Shown: positions 19,691-31,296 of the stretch, in pieces
Layout of the letters: the number at the start of each line of letters is the position of its first letter
How positions within the stretch are numbered: the first letter of the stretch is position 1
Assembly (NCBI GenBank): GCA_947579605.1
Contig: OX388329.1
Location: 29,118,693-29,182,692, forward strand
DNA from: Athripsodes cinereus
Lineage: Eukaryota; Arthropoda; Insecta; Trichoptera; Leptoceridae
Reading direction: 5' to 3'
DNA: 64,000 bases
Made by a program: the position numbers and the translations under genes
The notes under the pieces: generated by a model
Databases searched by the model: none
Told to the model about the DNA's origin: nothing
Seen by the model: the letters and a program-made list of their open reading frames with translations, nothing else

Positions 19691-19699
19691 ATCAGCTTA

Positions 19700-20560
19700 A
19701 AACGTCATCCGTCTAGCTCCCCCTTAATGCTTCTGCCAGTGGCGCGCACAGGGCAGAATCTAGCCTCCTACATTCGCAACGTCGTTGCGCCAATTGAATC
19801 ATATTAAATCTAAGAGCATCTCATCACATATTATTATGTATTAAGTGCTATTATTAGTATGGTACCTACTTACATTAATACATGCATTATATTGAGACAG
19901 ACATCAATAGGTACAGTAATAATCAAGCAAAGTAAACAATATTAACCCACACTCTCAAACACGGAATAATTATTGCTATTCTAACTATTACCCCTACCTA
20001 AATGAAACGTAGATCACAAACATATATTTCAGTGTTGATCAGACTTAACGCCTGACTTAAATTACTCCTTCTTATATAAATGTCAAATGAGGGGGTATTG
20101 TTCAGGGGGTGTTATTTTTATTAAGATATTTTATTTATTCCAATATACGGCGTGAGCCTTTTGTATGCAGAAAATGACAAACATAAAAAGTAAATCTATA
20201 CAAGACAAAGAGTAACCATGATAAAAAGAACAATACATAATTTACAAAATAAAAACAATATGACATGTATAGTATAAATGATGATGATTTTGGATGATTT
20301 AAACCGTCTCTCGTATTATGTATGAATTATTCAATAAAGTTTGTTAAAAATTGATTGATATAAGTAAAATAAAACAGAAGCAATAACAAATTATCTTAAT
20401 TTTATTGTTCATGTCGTTTGTAAAAAAATAGGTAATTAATAAATTAGGAAATTCAATATTTATGTTATGATTTTTGAATGGGCACATGCGGTGGTTTTTC
20501 CACAAAACTGCGCATCTTAAAAAAATGGCTAGTTATTATAAAAAAATGGCTAGTTATTAG
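19700..20560. other. Non-coding stretch
   Basis: No gene is supported. The last part contains a perfect tandem duplication of the 21-mer beginning AAAAAAATGGCTAGTTATTA, at about 20519-20560, directly before the SINE at 20565. It could be related to insertion of that SINE. Confidence 0.45.
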
Positions 20561-20564
20561 AGTT

Positions 20565-20745
20565 CGTCGGTAGCCTGGAGGTAGAGTCTCGGCCTCGTGA
20601 ACATGGGGTCCGTGGTTCGATACCAGGTGCCGGCAAACTCCCCTTTCACGACACAAGCTTTTAGTAGCTTACTGTGAAAGGTGTATAAGGTTGTATTTGG
20701 GTTTATAACAAAAACCCAGATATATCTTTTTTAAAAATAAAAAAA
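20565..20745 (+). mobile_element. tRNA-derived SINE, family 1
   Basis: The head has RNA polymerase III promoter boxes: box A-like TAGCCTGGAGGTAGAG and box B GGTTCGATACC, at tRNA-like spacing. The body AACTCCCCTTTCACGACACA, AGCTTACTGTGAAAGGTGTA and the end AACAAAAACCCAGATATAT run into an A-rich tail. An inverted second copy is at 33145-33315. It encodes no protein and would be copied by a LINE enzyme. A functional tRNA is excluded because no cloverleaf with a proper anticodon stem forms. Confidence 0.85.
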
Positions 20746-20761
20746 TAAAAAATAAATATTA

Positions 20762-20880
20762 TTATTGAAGAATAGGACTCTTTTCTGTAAGTTTTCGAGT
20801 GTCCTGTAAAAGGCAGGTATTCATAAAACATCACGTTTAAGACATTTTACATCTTCAATTCAGCAGTGCCACCCATTTTG
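20762..20880 (+). repeat. R-family SINE-like repeat, 5' part
   Basis: Sense copy with ACTCTTTTCTGTAAGTTTTC, GAGTGTCCTGTAAAAGGCAG, GACATTTTACATCTTCAATT and CAGCAGTGCCACCCATTTTG. The 3' half is missing. Confidence 0.7.
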
Positions 20881-20884
20881 AATA

Positions 20885-22130
20885 TTTATTTTTATTTATA
20901 AACTCTTTCAAGGAACAAACAGTCAACACAGAAAATATTACAAGAATTAATGTTACACACAATATAGACCACGAGAGTCCCCCCATATTACCACAGCATA
21001 TAAATTCGTAACAACTAAAAAGCAAGGAAAAACAAGGATATATCTTCACTTTCATTGGTACAAATAGATAACTTGCATGCTTCTTACATACAGTCAGTCC
21101 AGTGGCTCCTCTACTTGTGAAATATGCCGTGATAGTATAATAGTAGTAATATTAAATTCTTTCATCTATGCATTCGAGCTTATATAAAGATGGATGCTTC
21201 CAATGTTGTTTCCATTGAACTACAACAGATGTCTCTCCAATTTGAAAACAATAAGAAAACAGTAATTCAAAGAAAATCGTATAAAAATTGATTTCAAAGT
21301 GGAAGTTTGACAAAAATTGAACTATATATACAACTTCTGAAGGTTTCAAATCATGTTATAAGCATGACGCAGAGGAGTTCAGAATGTTGCCTGGGTTTAA
21401 AGAGTGCTCTTAACCAAGCCTTGGGTCGATTCATAGGCATAGAAGCCCTGTGTTGTGCACTCCTTAAGGAGGTTCACATAATATGTATGTGTATCATATA
21501 CAACATACCTACCTAGTTAATACCTATTCGAATAGGTTGACTATGGATGAGTGTGATCAATTGAAATGATTAATCTGGAGTGGTTCAAAATATGTTTGAG
21601 TAGTAATATTATTTTTTATGTAATCAGAGTCAACATAAGATGTGTCTGGTTAGTTAGGTCTATATATTCATCTTCTTCAGCTCTACGGTACTTCCTACAA
21701 ACCCATCCATCTCAATTACAACCATTCCAGACTAATAATAATGATGCATCTTATCTGTATAAATGTATTAATTAGTACGTACATGGTGAATATCAACAAA
21801 CCACTCTGCTCATGTTTGATGCAATATCAACAACCTAAATTAGAGGATGCAAATTACACCTTCCTGTACTAAGTACGTACATACAATGTATGTATATTAT
21901 TAGATATTATATTATCCCTTCCATTAGAAAATCAATCTACCCTAGTCAGTCAGCCTGCCGTCTCTCTATATAAACACTCTCTGTTTATTAATCTATCCCT
22001 TAACACTGCATGTAAGTTATTATATAATTTAATTTTGTTAATCTGACTTAGCCATAAACTTTCAACTTAATAAATAGACAGTAAAAGTCTCCTTCCTTAT
22101 TCTTCCTTCGTCCGCAAGGGTACTGTAGGC
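20885..22130. other. Non-coding stretch
   Basis: No gene is supported. A 30-bp end related to the R family (ACTTGTGAAATATGCCGTGA) lies at about 21113-21135. Open frames 20855-21055 (minus), 21307-21516 and 21566-21775 lack recognisable domains. Confidence 0.45.
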
Positions 22131-22144
22131 CCAGGCGTCCCTCT

Positions 22145-22290
22145 TTCACAATGCACCATTCCTATGACAATGACATCAGAACGCAGGAAATGTTGTTGGA
22201 AGAGGTGACCCGATTGGCACTAAGACGCTCTGAATGGAGGAGGCTGGTGCTCTCAAGACGAGTGTTGAGGGCGATGATGATGATAATAAG
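22145..22290 (+). repeat. V repeat / possible LINE 3' end, copy 1
   Basis: The plus frame reads YDNDIRTQEMLLEEVTRLAL, then RRSEWRRLVLSRR, and ends in a GATGATGATGAT simple tail. The minus strand of 32178-32381 has the related YDNNIRTLGMLRKDVIQLL. The DR/RSEW..L motif and simple tail suggest the C-terminus of a LINE pol protein, but the match is too short to be sure. Related strings TTCCTATGACAATAATATC and TTCCTATAACAACGATATC occur near 32983 and 34138. Confidence 0.4.
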
Positions 22291-22529
22291 TCTCCTACAT
22301 TTTTCTATAATTTTTTCAGTGACCTGCACAGGACCGAAAAAACTTACAAAAAAGACTGAGAGAACTGCTATTCCTTGATGGGACTACAGGGAACAATTTC
22401 TGACATTACATACAATATTGCAAGGAGTCCCTGGCAAAAAATAGGCCATACAGTGTTGTCTATGAGACATGTATTCGTAAAAACCCCACATTAAATATTT
22501 GACAGCAATAAGAAGATATACCACCCACT

Positions 22530-22640
22530 GTCAATTTCTTAACTTTTATTAGCACGCACATGACAACTTGAATGTTTATTATTTGCAGTTTGCCTTTGAA
22601 TACCCCTTCCGTGGAACATGCCTTGATGGTATGAATTAAT
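22530..22640 (+). repeat. R-family SINE-like repeat, 3' part
   Basis: Sense copy of the 3' half: TTAACTTTTATTAGCACGCA, GAATGTTTATTATTTGCAG, then GAACATGCCTTGATGGTATG. The end again resembles the 3' end of RTE family B. Confidence 0.6.
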
Positions 22641-22649
22641 ATAAAATAT

Positions 22650-23490
22650 ATTCCACGTGCTATAAAACTATTACATACGAAAGATTACATTTTCAAAAGC
22701 AAATACATACGTAGTATTTCAAACGCGTTTATTAGCGTTTTACAAAATTTTAAATACCTGTGAAGTGCAGATATTAAGAATAATAATACTAAATAATTAC
22801 CACATACGTATGACCAGAACTAATGCATATATTCAACACATGTCGAACCTAATGATTCAAAATAAGAATTGGTGGAATTGGTGATGCACGGAGGGTATTC
22901 ACCCTTTCGCAAATATCAGGACACCTTTCCTGCTTCCTGCTAAAGGGAGTTTGCATAATCTACCGGCTGTGCGGATGAGATGTCTATTGAGTAATATTTA
23001 TAATGTACACATTTGCCTACGATTATAAGACACATTATTACAGACATGTCTGAAATAGAAATATTACAGAATAATTTGAATTATTAGACAAGTAAGCGCA
23101 GCCGAGTTGAACCTTCATAACAAATAAGTAAGGTGAACAATGCAGTAACTAGCTATGGAATTGATTTGATTCTTTGTATTGTAAGTAAAAAAAATTTGAC
23201 CGACTATTATTGGACATAGTAAAAACATGACCCGGTCAGAGCCCAAATAAAATATACCTATATCTTAAAGAGAGTTAGTTACTTTCATTTGGCCTTCTGA
23301 AATTCTCATTAACTAGTTTTATTGCAAGGCTCAAAATTGTTTTTGTTATTTTATTGCTTGTTTTATTTTATGAATGTATTTACTTTTCTTGCCTAGAGGG
23401 ACATCGAAGAAGTGCAGTCGAAAGATCACACAATTAGAAATAATGGATAAATCATGACATTATACTTAGAAGGATAATAATTAATATGTT
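22650..23490. other. Non-coding stretch with a U-repeat block
   Basis: No gene is supported. At 23330-23440 there is a copy of the U repeat (TTGCCTAGAGGGACATCGAA, then AAAGATCACACAA). Otherwise AT-rich with stops in all frames. Confidence 0.45.
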
Positions 23491-23493
23491 ATA

Positions 23494-24322
23494 CAGTGGA
23501 ACCTCTCATAACGAGTTTAATTCGTTCCAGACTCTTACTCGTTATGCGAAACATTTTTTTCTATAGAAATCAATTTAAAATACATTAATGCGTTCCATGC
23601 CGAAAGAATAAGTATTCTTGGAGAACTCAATGATTTGTTTTTTATTAAAGTTTATTCAAATAAAATTACTTATAAAAGAGTGTTACAACTTGTAATACAA
23701 TTTAGATTAGGGAAAAAAACATACTTACCTAAATAAAAATATGAATTTATGACAAATAACTAACCATTTTTTACTAAGAAACTAACCGTAAACGTAACCA
23801 ATTCGTAGACACTCTTGACACTCTCTTCGATGCATCCATCTTCTAAATTTTATCTTTGTTCTTTAGAATAGTACAGATCGTTAATGTTGACCGATAATAT
23901 GTGTGCTAGATACGCCACGCTCGCACCTTGTTTTCGCTTTTCAATGATTTTACGTTTCATTTCAACAGTTATTTTTATTCTCTTCTGGCTGTCTTCTTCT
24001 GTTTTTTTTTTCGGGGACAACTTTGAACGGATAATAATACTTTGCACATAAAAAAATTACTAATAATATCAATACAAATTTTGGAAGAATGTGTGATCAC
24101 ATGCGAAACCAAGGCGCTAGCGGCGCTAACACAGACTGATGTACTCGGGCGGAACTCCCTGCTCACAAGGTCACAAGTGAATGTCATGAAGAAGGGACTT
24201 ACCTACCCTTTATATAGCTCGTTATGCGAAATATCGCTCGTTATGGGAGCAACTTTTTCACATTTTTTTGCTCGTTATGCGAATTACTCGTTATGAGAGG
24301 TACTCGTTATGAGGTTCCACTG
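23494..24322 (-). mobile_element. Tigger/pogo-type transposon, non-autonomous
   Basis: The ends are CAGTGGAACCTCTCATAACG and the complement of CTCGTTATGAGGTTCCACTG. TA on each side (23492-23493 and 24323-24324) is the expected target duplication. The string CTCGTTATG recurs several times near both ends as a subterminal repeat. At 829 bp it is about a third of an autonomous Tigger element and retains only an N-terminal transposase fragment. Confidence 0.88.
23850..24047 (-). pseudogene. Tigger transposase N-terminal remnant
   Basis: Reads SQKRIKITVEMKRKIIEKRK, then QGASVAYLAHILSVN and a stop. This resembles the CENP-B/pogo-type helix-turn-helix at the start of Tigger transposases (KRK..T...K..II...E.G.....A..L). 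The HTH would bind the terminal repeats. The DDE catalytic domain and second HTH are absent. A TATATAAAGGG string lies upstream on the same strand (24207-24217), so the old promoter may still be visible. Confidence 0.6.
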
Positions 24323-24324
24323 TA

Positions 24325-25185
24325 TATATTATTGAAACACTTTGATATCAGTAGTACAAGAAAGTCTCTTAATTCATAATTATTACTAGAAATTACTCAA
24401 ACATCAAAAGCAAACATCGGGAACACATAACTCAGAACCACCAAATGTTGAGATGTCCAGTTCTAGTTTTGAGACCACAATATGTGTCTGAGAATATCAA
24501 TAAATAAAACCATTTCTATGTATTTAAATCACACAGTTTGCTCAATTTTGAGAGACAATAAACATTTGAATTCTTATAAAACACAATATGTAATAATTAT
24601 TTTAACATTATCCCTCAACCAGTTTAGTTATTGCAATGTTTACCCCACAATTACAGGTAGATACACATTGCTATGAATTTTCTGAAGCGTACAGCCGTCG
24701 GGGGAAGAAATGAATTAGTTTTGTTGATGACAATCCAATTAAGAGGATTAATAACGCAAGATGCACCCGCAGGTACAAAGCAGGTAACAACATTAAATTA
24801 ATTAATTACAGATAATATTCATCTCCACTTACAAAGGAATTATGTGTGTAGTTATATATATATATACATATGATAGGTATATAATAATTATTATATTGAT
24901 GGCCTACTCACAAATATTAAATATTCGTCTCACAGTAGGTGTAATCAGAAACTCTATACACTGCTAAAGGCTGCACAATGCCAGTGACCTGTCCACTCAT
25001 CCACAACTCCTCCAACAATAAATAATAATAGAAAAAATTATTTTGAAAAAACAGGCAGGTGTTAAAAAAAATGGAAAAACAGAAACAAATACAATATACA
25101 CCCACACGTAGAAGAGAAATAGTAATGATATGGCGGTTTGGGAATTTAGAAAGAATGAATGAGAGCAGAGTGGTGAAAATATTAT
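24325..25185. other. Non-coding stretch
   Basis: No gene is supported. It contains a short TA microsatellite at about 24855-24868 (TATATATATATAC). The minus frame 24917-25195 is hydrophobic and Phe/Ile-rich but shows no motif, and reads through AT-rich DNA. Confidence 0.45.
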
Positions 25186-25189
25186 ATAT

Positions 25190-25383
25190 ATACATGGCTA
25201 GTAGAAAAGGTACTCAAGTGTGTCCGACGAAAGAATAAATAGATGGATATGCGTTGAGTACAATGAACAGGAGAAAATGTATGAGGGATTGTGTGGATGT
25301 GATGGGAGCAAAAAGTAAGAGTAAGGACAGGAAATAGTGGTGCTTGATACTTTCTGTCTACCCAGCAAGATGGTATGTATACA
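25190..25383 (+). mobile_element. RTE-like LINE 3' end, family B
   Basis: Plus-strand decayed tail: AGGTACTCAAGTGTG at the position of the DGHVLS codons, then TATGAGGGATTGTGTGGATG (MRDCVDV), TACTTTCTGTCTACCCAGC and GATGGTATGTATACATAC. The final GATGGTATG plus ATAC run is the RTE-type simple tail. Confidence 0.65.
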
Positions 25384-25389
25384 TACAAT

Positions 25390-25605
25390 TTACACAGATC
25401 GAGCTAGTCCCAAACAAAATTATAAATCTTGTATTATGGGTAACACAATGATACAATGCACCAAATTCATATACATGTAACACCGAGAACCAGGACAATT
25501 TGAAATAGGCATGTTTTAAATATTTTCCTGGTCAGAAAACGATCCCGGAACCTCGTGACTCAAACGCAAGAATATTACTCTGCGCCACACCGGCCACCTA
25601 CGTAT
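25390..25605 (-). mobile_element. tRNA-derived SINE, family 2
   Basis: Antisense copy. The box B region is decayed (complement of AAACGATCCCGGAACCTCG). The body has TACATGTAACACC, ACAATTTGAAATAGGCATG and the 3' end ACAGATCGAGCTAGTCCCAA. The same order is seen in the intact copies at 55958-56185 and 40435-40668. Confidence 0.8.
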
Positions 25606-25609
25606 GAGA

Positions 25610-26055
25610 TAATAATGATATAGATATATAGATGATTGTATTAGCACAACCTAGTTCACTCTCGACTTGTTCTCATTGCTTTTATTATCGTTACATATTA
25701 TTACCAGGATGGTTGTAAAATGAAGATTATAAAACTGCCATGCGGAACAGTATTAAACTGAAAGGCATTAAGATGCCAAAGGGTAACATAACATACACCA
25801 TACCATATATATATAAATATATCCTTCAATGTAGACCTGAGATTAAAGGGATTTTTGTTTTTAAAACTTCTGTACAAAATTATAAAATGAAATACATTTT
25901 AATACCCACAGGGTAAGATAAACACAAGCACAATATAGCCTAACTGAACCACAAAATTCAGAATGATAATTATCTAAACCATCACAATTTTGATAGGTAG
26001 TGGACTAAACGTATGATCACCTTATCCATGCCATAATATGTAAGACATTGAAGAT
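25610..26055. other. Non-coding stretch
   Basis: No gene or repeat edge is recognised. AT-rich with a TATATA run at 25805-25822. It precedes the LINE fragment at 26060. Confidence 0.4.
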
Positions 26056-26059
26056 GATG

Positions 26060-26605
26060 TTGGTGCCATGACAAACTTGGACAAGATATGGAAAATAGAA
26101 ACATAAGTCTGCTTACGAAGATCAGACTGGTAAAGTCACTAGTCTTTTCCATATTCTTGTATACAGCCGAAACCTGGACAATCAAATCTCGAGAACGTGC
26201 TAGAATAGATGCCTTCGAAATGTGGTGCTGGAGGCGTCTACTGCGCATACCGTGGACAGCACATAGAACAAATTCGTCCATCCTCGAAGAACTGAATATA
26301 AAGGAACGGTTGTCCACCATATGCATGCGCCGTGTCCTGCAGTACTTTGGGCACATCGCACGGAGAGGACCAGACAACCTGGAGAGACTTGTTTTGACTG
26401 GAAATGTGGAGGGTAATAGAGCTAGGGGGCGAGCACCAATGAGATGGAGTGAGCAGGTGAAGGGGGCTACGGGGGGGACCTTGCATGAGGCGCTACGAAG
26501 AGCGGAGGATCGAAGTCGCTGGAAGCATTTTGTGCACACCTATACAAATGATGTTCACGATCCTCAGCACTGAGGGACCGACAACAAAGAAGAAGAAGAT
26601 AGCTA
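26060..26605 (+). mobile_element. LINE 3' end, YTAETWT type
   Basis: The plus-strand frame 26088-26573 (161 aa) reads NISLLTKIRLVKSLVFSIFL, YTAETWTIKSRERARIDAFE, MWCWRRLLRIPWTAHRTN, LQYFGHIARRG, GNRARGRAPMRWSEQVK and AEDRSRWKHF. This is the classic tail of an insect endonuclease/reverse transcriptase LINE: connection region, CWRR-IPWT-RTN, GH..RR, and RG.RP..RW. The palm with the catalytic YADD is upstream and missing. A few more codons (LDKIW) continue upstream in another frame. A (GAA)n tail follows at about 26585-26600. The frame is still open, so the insertion is fairly young. Confidence 0.85.
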
Positions 26606-26609
26606 TATT

Positions 26610-27515
26610 TCCTCTTTTTTTTAAATTATCTTCTTTAACTGTAGGTATCATAAATATTTACCGTCCAGTGTGCTTGCTTGTCTATGTAATATTATTATTT
26701 TGTCTGAGCTACATCACCTTTACTAAATATTGTTTGTGGTTTTTATCTATGAATGTTGCATACTTCAAAATTTGACAAAACTTGTACAATTGTTCGTGAA
26801 TTAGTTTTTAATTTTTTTACTTTTGTAGTGTACTTACTTATATTTTTTTAATAATTTTTTCACGGCTATTAGCTGCATGATGATGAAATAAATATTATAA
26901 ATAACCAATTTAAAATAATTAATATTACATATAGCCCACCTCTCTTACACAAAGTTAATTTAATTAAGACAAGATAATTATTTCAAACATAAAATACAGC
27001 AAGGCTTTGAAAATTATTATTGGTTTGAATCTAGAATCGTTTGTGCTTACAAATAAAATTCATAGATGGCAGTAGTGTACTCTATCAAAGACATTCTGTA
27101 AAGGTTTCAAAGGGATATTTTCAATTTCTACATTGAGATTGCCTAAGAACAAGATATTCAGTTTCTGAAATGGAAATCAAAACAATAAAAAAAAGTGTAA
27201 TATACTAAAAAAATAAAGTGTAGTTTGTGTGTTTACATAATGAAGAAACATATTTATAATTTAAAAATATTTAAACAAAGTACTTTCTGTTCCTTAATAC
27301 AGTACCTACATGTTAAAAAAAATTAAATGCATTTGGAATTCTGGCTCTAAAGATTCAATGGTAAATTTCTAAGCCAATTGACTGCTTCGATGATCACCTC
27401 ATGTAGGTTCCCCCTAACAAAATCAAAGCTATACAGAGGACATTTCACAATATGTTTAATATTCTGACATTAAAAGTTACATTCACACTCACATCTGCGA
27501 TGCTTAATACATAGT
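26610..27515. other. AT-rich non-coding stretch
   Basis: No gene is supported. Runs of TTTTTT and AATTATT dominate. The frame 26485-26775 begins inside the LINE in the wrong frame and continues into AT-rich sequence. Confidence 0.45.
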
Positions 27516-27521
27516 CTATCT

Positions 27522-27927
27522 CATGCTTGTCTAAAGTGCGGCCCAAAAGACTTTGAGATGCGGCCCAAACGCAAATTATGAAAATATTTAAATTTGCTTA
27601 TTCAACGAAAATAACTTCATCCATTGAACAAAATATCAATTTGCTTGTTCAACAAAAGCAAATCCATCCTTCACATTAATTTTACATAGGTATATATGTA
27701 TACTAAATACATTTTTATACATATGTTCATTTAAAATTTTATACATATATATCTAATTCAAATAAAATAAATATAATAAAAAGAAGTTATTTTATTTTTA
27801 TAGAACTACATATAGGTATATAGTTAGTTTTATTTCCATTTGTTGAAAAAATATTTATGTGCGGCCCAGCATATATTTATTTTTTTTGCAATGTGGCCCT
27901 CGTATGGTCAAAGTTTAGACACCCATG
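27522..27927. mobile_element. hAT-like MITE
   Basis: The ends are CATGCTTGTCTAAAGTGCGG and the complement of GTTTAGACACCCATG, sharing CATG..TGTCTAAA. Flanks GTCTATCT and GTCTAAAA resemble an eroded 8-bp duplication. GCGGCCCAAA and GCGGCCCAG strings recur inside. The right-end wording (complement: CATGGGTGTCTAAACTTTGA) is close to the CAGGGGTGTCCAAACT ends of widespread hAT elements. It is 406 bp and non-coding. Confidence 0.6.
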
Positions 27928-27929
27928 GT

Positions 27930-28555
27930 CTAAAATCACCCATGTAGACCATTTTTTGCATGGCAGATTGAATCTCGGTATTCATTCAGAGGGGTTAATG
28001 ACAGATATATGTGTAACATAAGCATTTAGGCTAGATTTCTAGTGACAGGACACAGCTTTTCCTTGTTTTCTTTTTTTCATGAAATAAATTTGCTTTAGAA
28101 ATGGTTGATTTGATAAACATATATTTTTTTTTTAAATTTTAACTTTCTGTGACGTTTGTTTAGTAAAAAAAACAAATTCCATCACAAACGCAGCGTGAAA
28201 ACTGGTCTCGACCGGGAATAGAATCAAATGCAAGTCAAAGAAAAAATAATTCATAAATATATACATACACCTACACATTCACAGCATCTCTAAACTAGAG
28301 TAATGAGATTATTAAACTGTTTAAAGTATGACCTGGATTGAAACTTTAATGTCTACTCTAACTGCGAGAGATGGCGTGTTAGTATAGTAGTAATAGTAGT
28401 AGTTGTAAAAATAGGATAAAGAAACAGAACTAAGTCAGACTTTTCTTAAGTCTACAAAGAAAAATCAACACCGATCAAACATACCTAATACCAACATAAA
28501 ACTCCTCATAATTTCTCCATAAGAATAATGACCAATAACAATCACCGCACAATCA
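27930..28555. other. Non-coding stretch
   Basis: No gene or element ends are recognised. Short TAGTAG and TATACATAC runs occur. Confidence 0.4.
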
Positions 28556-28556
28556 C

Positions 28557-28592
28557 CTTTGCTTAGTACACCTATACGTGTACTAAGCAAAG
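28557..28592. repeat. Perfect 15-bp hairpin
   Basis: CTTTGCTTAGTACAC, spacer CTATAC, exact complement. No surrounding terminal repeats were seen. Confidence 0.8.
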
Positions 28593-28926
28593 AAAATGAA
28601 ACACAGCAAACAATGTAATCGCAACGTGTGTTTACTATCCATCTATTCATTCATTCATTCACCATTTGCAACACATTGTGTTAATTGCTTTATACACAAA
28701 GGTTACTACTAATACGTAATATCGACCAGCGAATTCAATACGAAACATACTTAATCAATGTCTCATTATGGATTTTGGGTTAGTTGGAAGGGATTGAGCC
28801 TTTGCGATGACAAACTCACTCTCTGTATAATGTAACGATTGTATTTAATTTGAATGTATACCTTCTACGGAAATATTTGTAATCAATGTACTTACTCTGG
28901 AGATGGAGAAAGATAGATAGTCCTGC

Positions 28927-29252
28927 AGGGTTATTCTGGACACAATCTTAATTTTGTATATTTTTTTTTTTCTTTTTTTTTTTATTCTATTTTTCACAAG
29001 TACAAATAAAAACAAAACTTAACATAATATACCATTAACAATAATTTTACTCCACTCCTTTTAAGCAACTTAATGCTTGTGTAAGGAGTGTAGAATATAT
29101 CTTAATACTATAACACGCGAAGTGATTATTAGTAAAAAAAATATGTGCATATCATTCCCGCGGTAACGGTAGTGTGGTATTTTCAACTATAGTCCCTTCG
29201 TGCATCGTATGATTAAAATTAAGACAAGATTAAGATTGTGTACAGAATAACC
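28927..29252 (-). mobile_element. MITE, copy 1 of a neighbouring pair
   Basis: The ends are AGGGTTATTCTGGACACAAT and the complement of ATTGTGTACAGAATAACCCT. On the minus strand, interior blocks CATACGATGCACGAAGGGAC and CACTTCGCGTG match the next copy. The middle contains an unmatched T-rich segment (about 28960-29110), probably an insertion. No coding capacity. Confidence 0.7.
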
Positions 29253-29349
29253 CTGCTGATTGTAAATGCGGAAATGTGCATACGGTGAGACATAGTGCAG
29301 GACAGCTATCTAAAAAAAATTGGCAGGGATCTCAAGACCAAAGTTGGTT

Positions 29350-29548
29350 GGAACGCTGTCGGCGCTACTCTTGACACAATCTAAATACGATCTTAATCAT
29401 ACGACGCACGAAGGGACTATGGTCAAAAACACTGCGCTACTGCTACCGTGCGATTGGTATGCTCGAATTTTTGGCCAATAGTAACTTCACGCGTTTTTTG
29501 ATTAAGATTAAGATTGTGTCTAGATTTTGTCAAGAGTAACCCTACAGA
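29350..29548 (+). mobile_element. MITE, copy 2 of a neighbouring pair
   Basis: About 200 bp with ends CTACTCTTGACACAATCTAA and the complement of TTTTGTCAAGAGTAACCCT, carrying CATACGACGCACGAAGGGAC. It lies 100 bp from copy 1 and in opposite orientation. Confidence 0.7.
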
Positions 29549-29934
29549 AAGAGATCATGTATACTTATAAAATATTAAAATTGCACGTTAAATGAGGTTG
29601 TAATATCAAAGCAAATGGTTATGCAACAATAATAATACTTACAGTACCGTTGTAGTAGTAATTAATTGGAGGACATTGAAAGGAGAAACAAATTAACATT
29701 TATCATAACCATTTAGGTTTCATTACATTGTACTTAGTACATCGGTGTAATAATTAATATACATTCAACAGTCAATATACCTGGACTCTCTCTTTGAACT
29801 GAATTGCAAGTACATTATTATTCAGTAGCTGAATCTAAACCCAGCTTTGGTCATAGCTAATTTTATGTATGAAACATTTACCCATTTATTTGTTAACACA
29901 ATATACAGTCAAAACATTCTTTACAGTACAATAA

Positions 29935-30222
29935 CTTTTGGACATGTTGAACGAATGAACGAGGTAAAATTGACAAAGAGGATATACTTGTCTAAAGGAA
30001 AGGATGTGAGGAAGCGCGATGTCTGAAAAACCACGTGGCTTAATCATGTGAAACAAATTTTCAAGGACGGTCGTCTGTTGAGTAAGAGGAATCGACGTAC
30101 GTGCATGAAAAACTGTATGAATGTGGAGGAAGCGAAGGAAGTGTGTAAAGATAGATATATTTGGCGTTCCGTTCACTCTGCCTACCCCACTTGGGACACG
30201 GTGTGAGGGTATAGTATAGTAT
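29935..30222 (+). mobile_element. RTE-like LINE 3' end, family B
   Basis: With one stop the plus strand reads VKLTKRIYLSKGKDVRKRDV, then TTWLNHVKQIFKDGRLLSKR, NRRTCMKNCMNVEEAKEVCK and DRYIWRSVHSAYPTWDTV-stop, followed by TATAGTATAGTATAGT. This is the GH-RM, RGRP-W..., CMRNCM...SAYP tail of family B. The antisense frame 29886-30299 is its shadow. Confidence 0.8.
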
Positions 30223-30229
30223 AGTAACC

Positions 30230-31290
30230 TTAGAAAAATATACTTGAAAACAAAAAAATAATCAACGTATACAAACAGATGATGAAAAATAAAAATCATG
30301 ACAACAGAAACTGCGGGGGATCCTCAGTGGAAAGCATGTACTTCCTAACAAACCCGCTCACAGCATATTTCCTCTTATTTATCCTATGATGGCATTAAAT
30401 TTCATGCAATAATCACAGAAAACGTCTTTGCTAATAGTAAAATTATCTAGAAATTATGAAATTTCAAGGTATAATATTCTTTAAATGGCAACACCATAGA
30501 AATTATTTATGTCATTTATGCAGTTGGATATTCCTTATGTGAAAAAATCTATTGGTACATAGAATTTATCAAGAAATGTGCAAAAGTACGTCGCAATAAA
30601 AAACCTTGCTGTATAACTTTAAAAGTATAGTATCCTAGTATTGAATTTAGCTTACAACTTTAAAAGATTTTAAATAAAATCCATGAAATATCTCTACCAG
30701 GAATTGATTTCGGTATTGCTTGTCATTAACTACGCCCAAACTGCTCGACTGCTCTCTTTCTGCATAAAGGAAAGAAAAATATTTTATCCTTCTCTTTTAT
30801 TTCCTATGTCACCAGGGAGAAGAATAGAGAGATAGAACCCTTAGTTAGCTGTCTTTGTGAAGCAGTATAGATGCGGCTATAAGCAAAAGATTATGAAGAC
30901 AAATATACATACAAATTAATTAAATGAATTATGTATACAAAATATATTTACTCAATCATGCTGTACACTAAACAGTTGTTAATAATAATGTTAAATTGGA
31001 ACACTTTGTTTTCAATTAGAATAATTAATGTCGAAGACAATAAACCTCACAGGTATCTAAGCGCACAGATAACCTACAATGTTGATTGTGATCACGTGGA
31101 GCGAGAGTAAAAATTTCACGTTAAACCGAGACGTTGACGAAATATACATTTCATTTCCAAGTAGTGTTTCAATTTGATGACACTAAAAATTGTATTTCGT
31201 TCTTTTCTCTTATAAGTTATACAATGAGCATTTTAAATTGAATTTCCAATGCAATCCCAAGAGGAATACGAAGGGTGAATAAAATAATAA
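30230..31290. other. Non-coding stretch
   Basis: No gene is supported. The segment 30530-30720 resembles 31920-32095 in several blocks (CCTT.....ATAACTTTAAAAGT, GTATCCTA.., ATATCTCTA, GATTTCGG / GGTTTCGG), indicating a diverged direct repeat 1.4 kb apart. Confidence 0.4.
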
Positions 31291-31296
31291 TCCGAG

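Noticed and set aside
20565..20640. tRNA-like sequence with box A and box B
   Set aside because: The same sequence with an identical body occurs inverted at 33145-33315. It is a SINE head, not a tRNA gene.
23735..23760. Strong minus-strand donor TTTAG-GTAAGT
   Set aside because: It lies inside the Tigger remnant with no open frame leading into it.
24917..25195. Hydrophobic minus frame resembling a membrane protein
   Set aside because: Hydrophobicity comes from AT-rich codons (Phe, Ile, Leu, Tyr). There is no start context or family match.
25982..26539. 185-codon minus frame
   Set aside because: Shadow of the LINE frame 26088-26573, whose plus-strand translation has the conserved LINE tail.
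29886..30299. 137-codon minus-strand open frame
   Set aside because: It is antisense to a recognisable RTE LINE tail on the plus strand; translation gives no motif.
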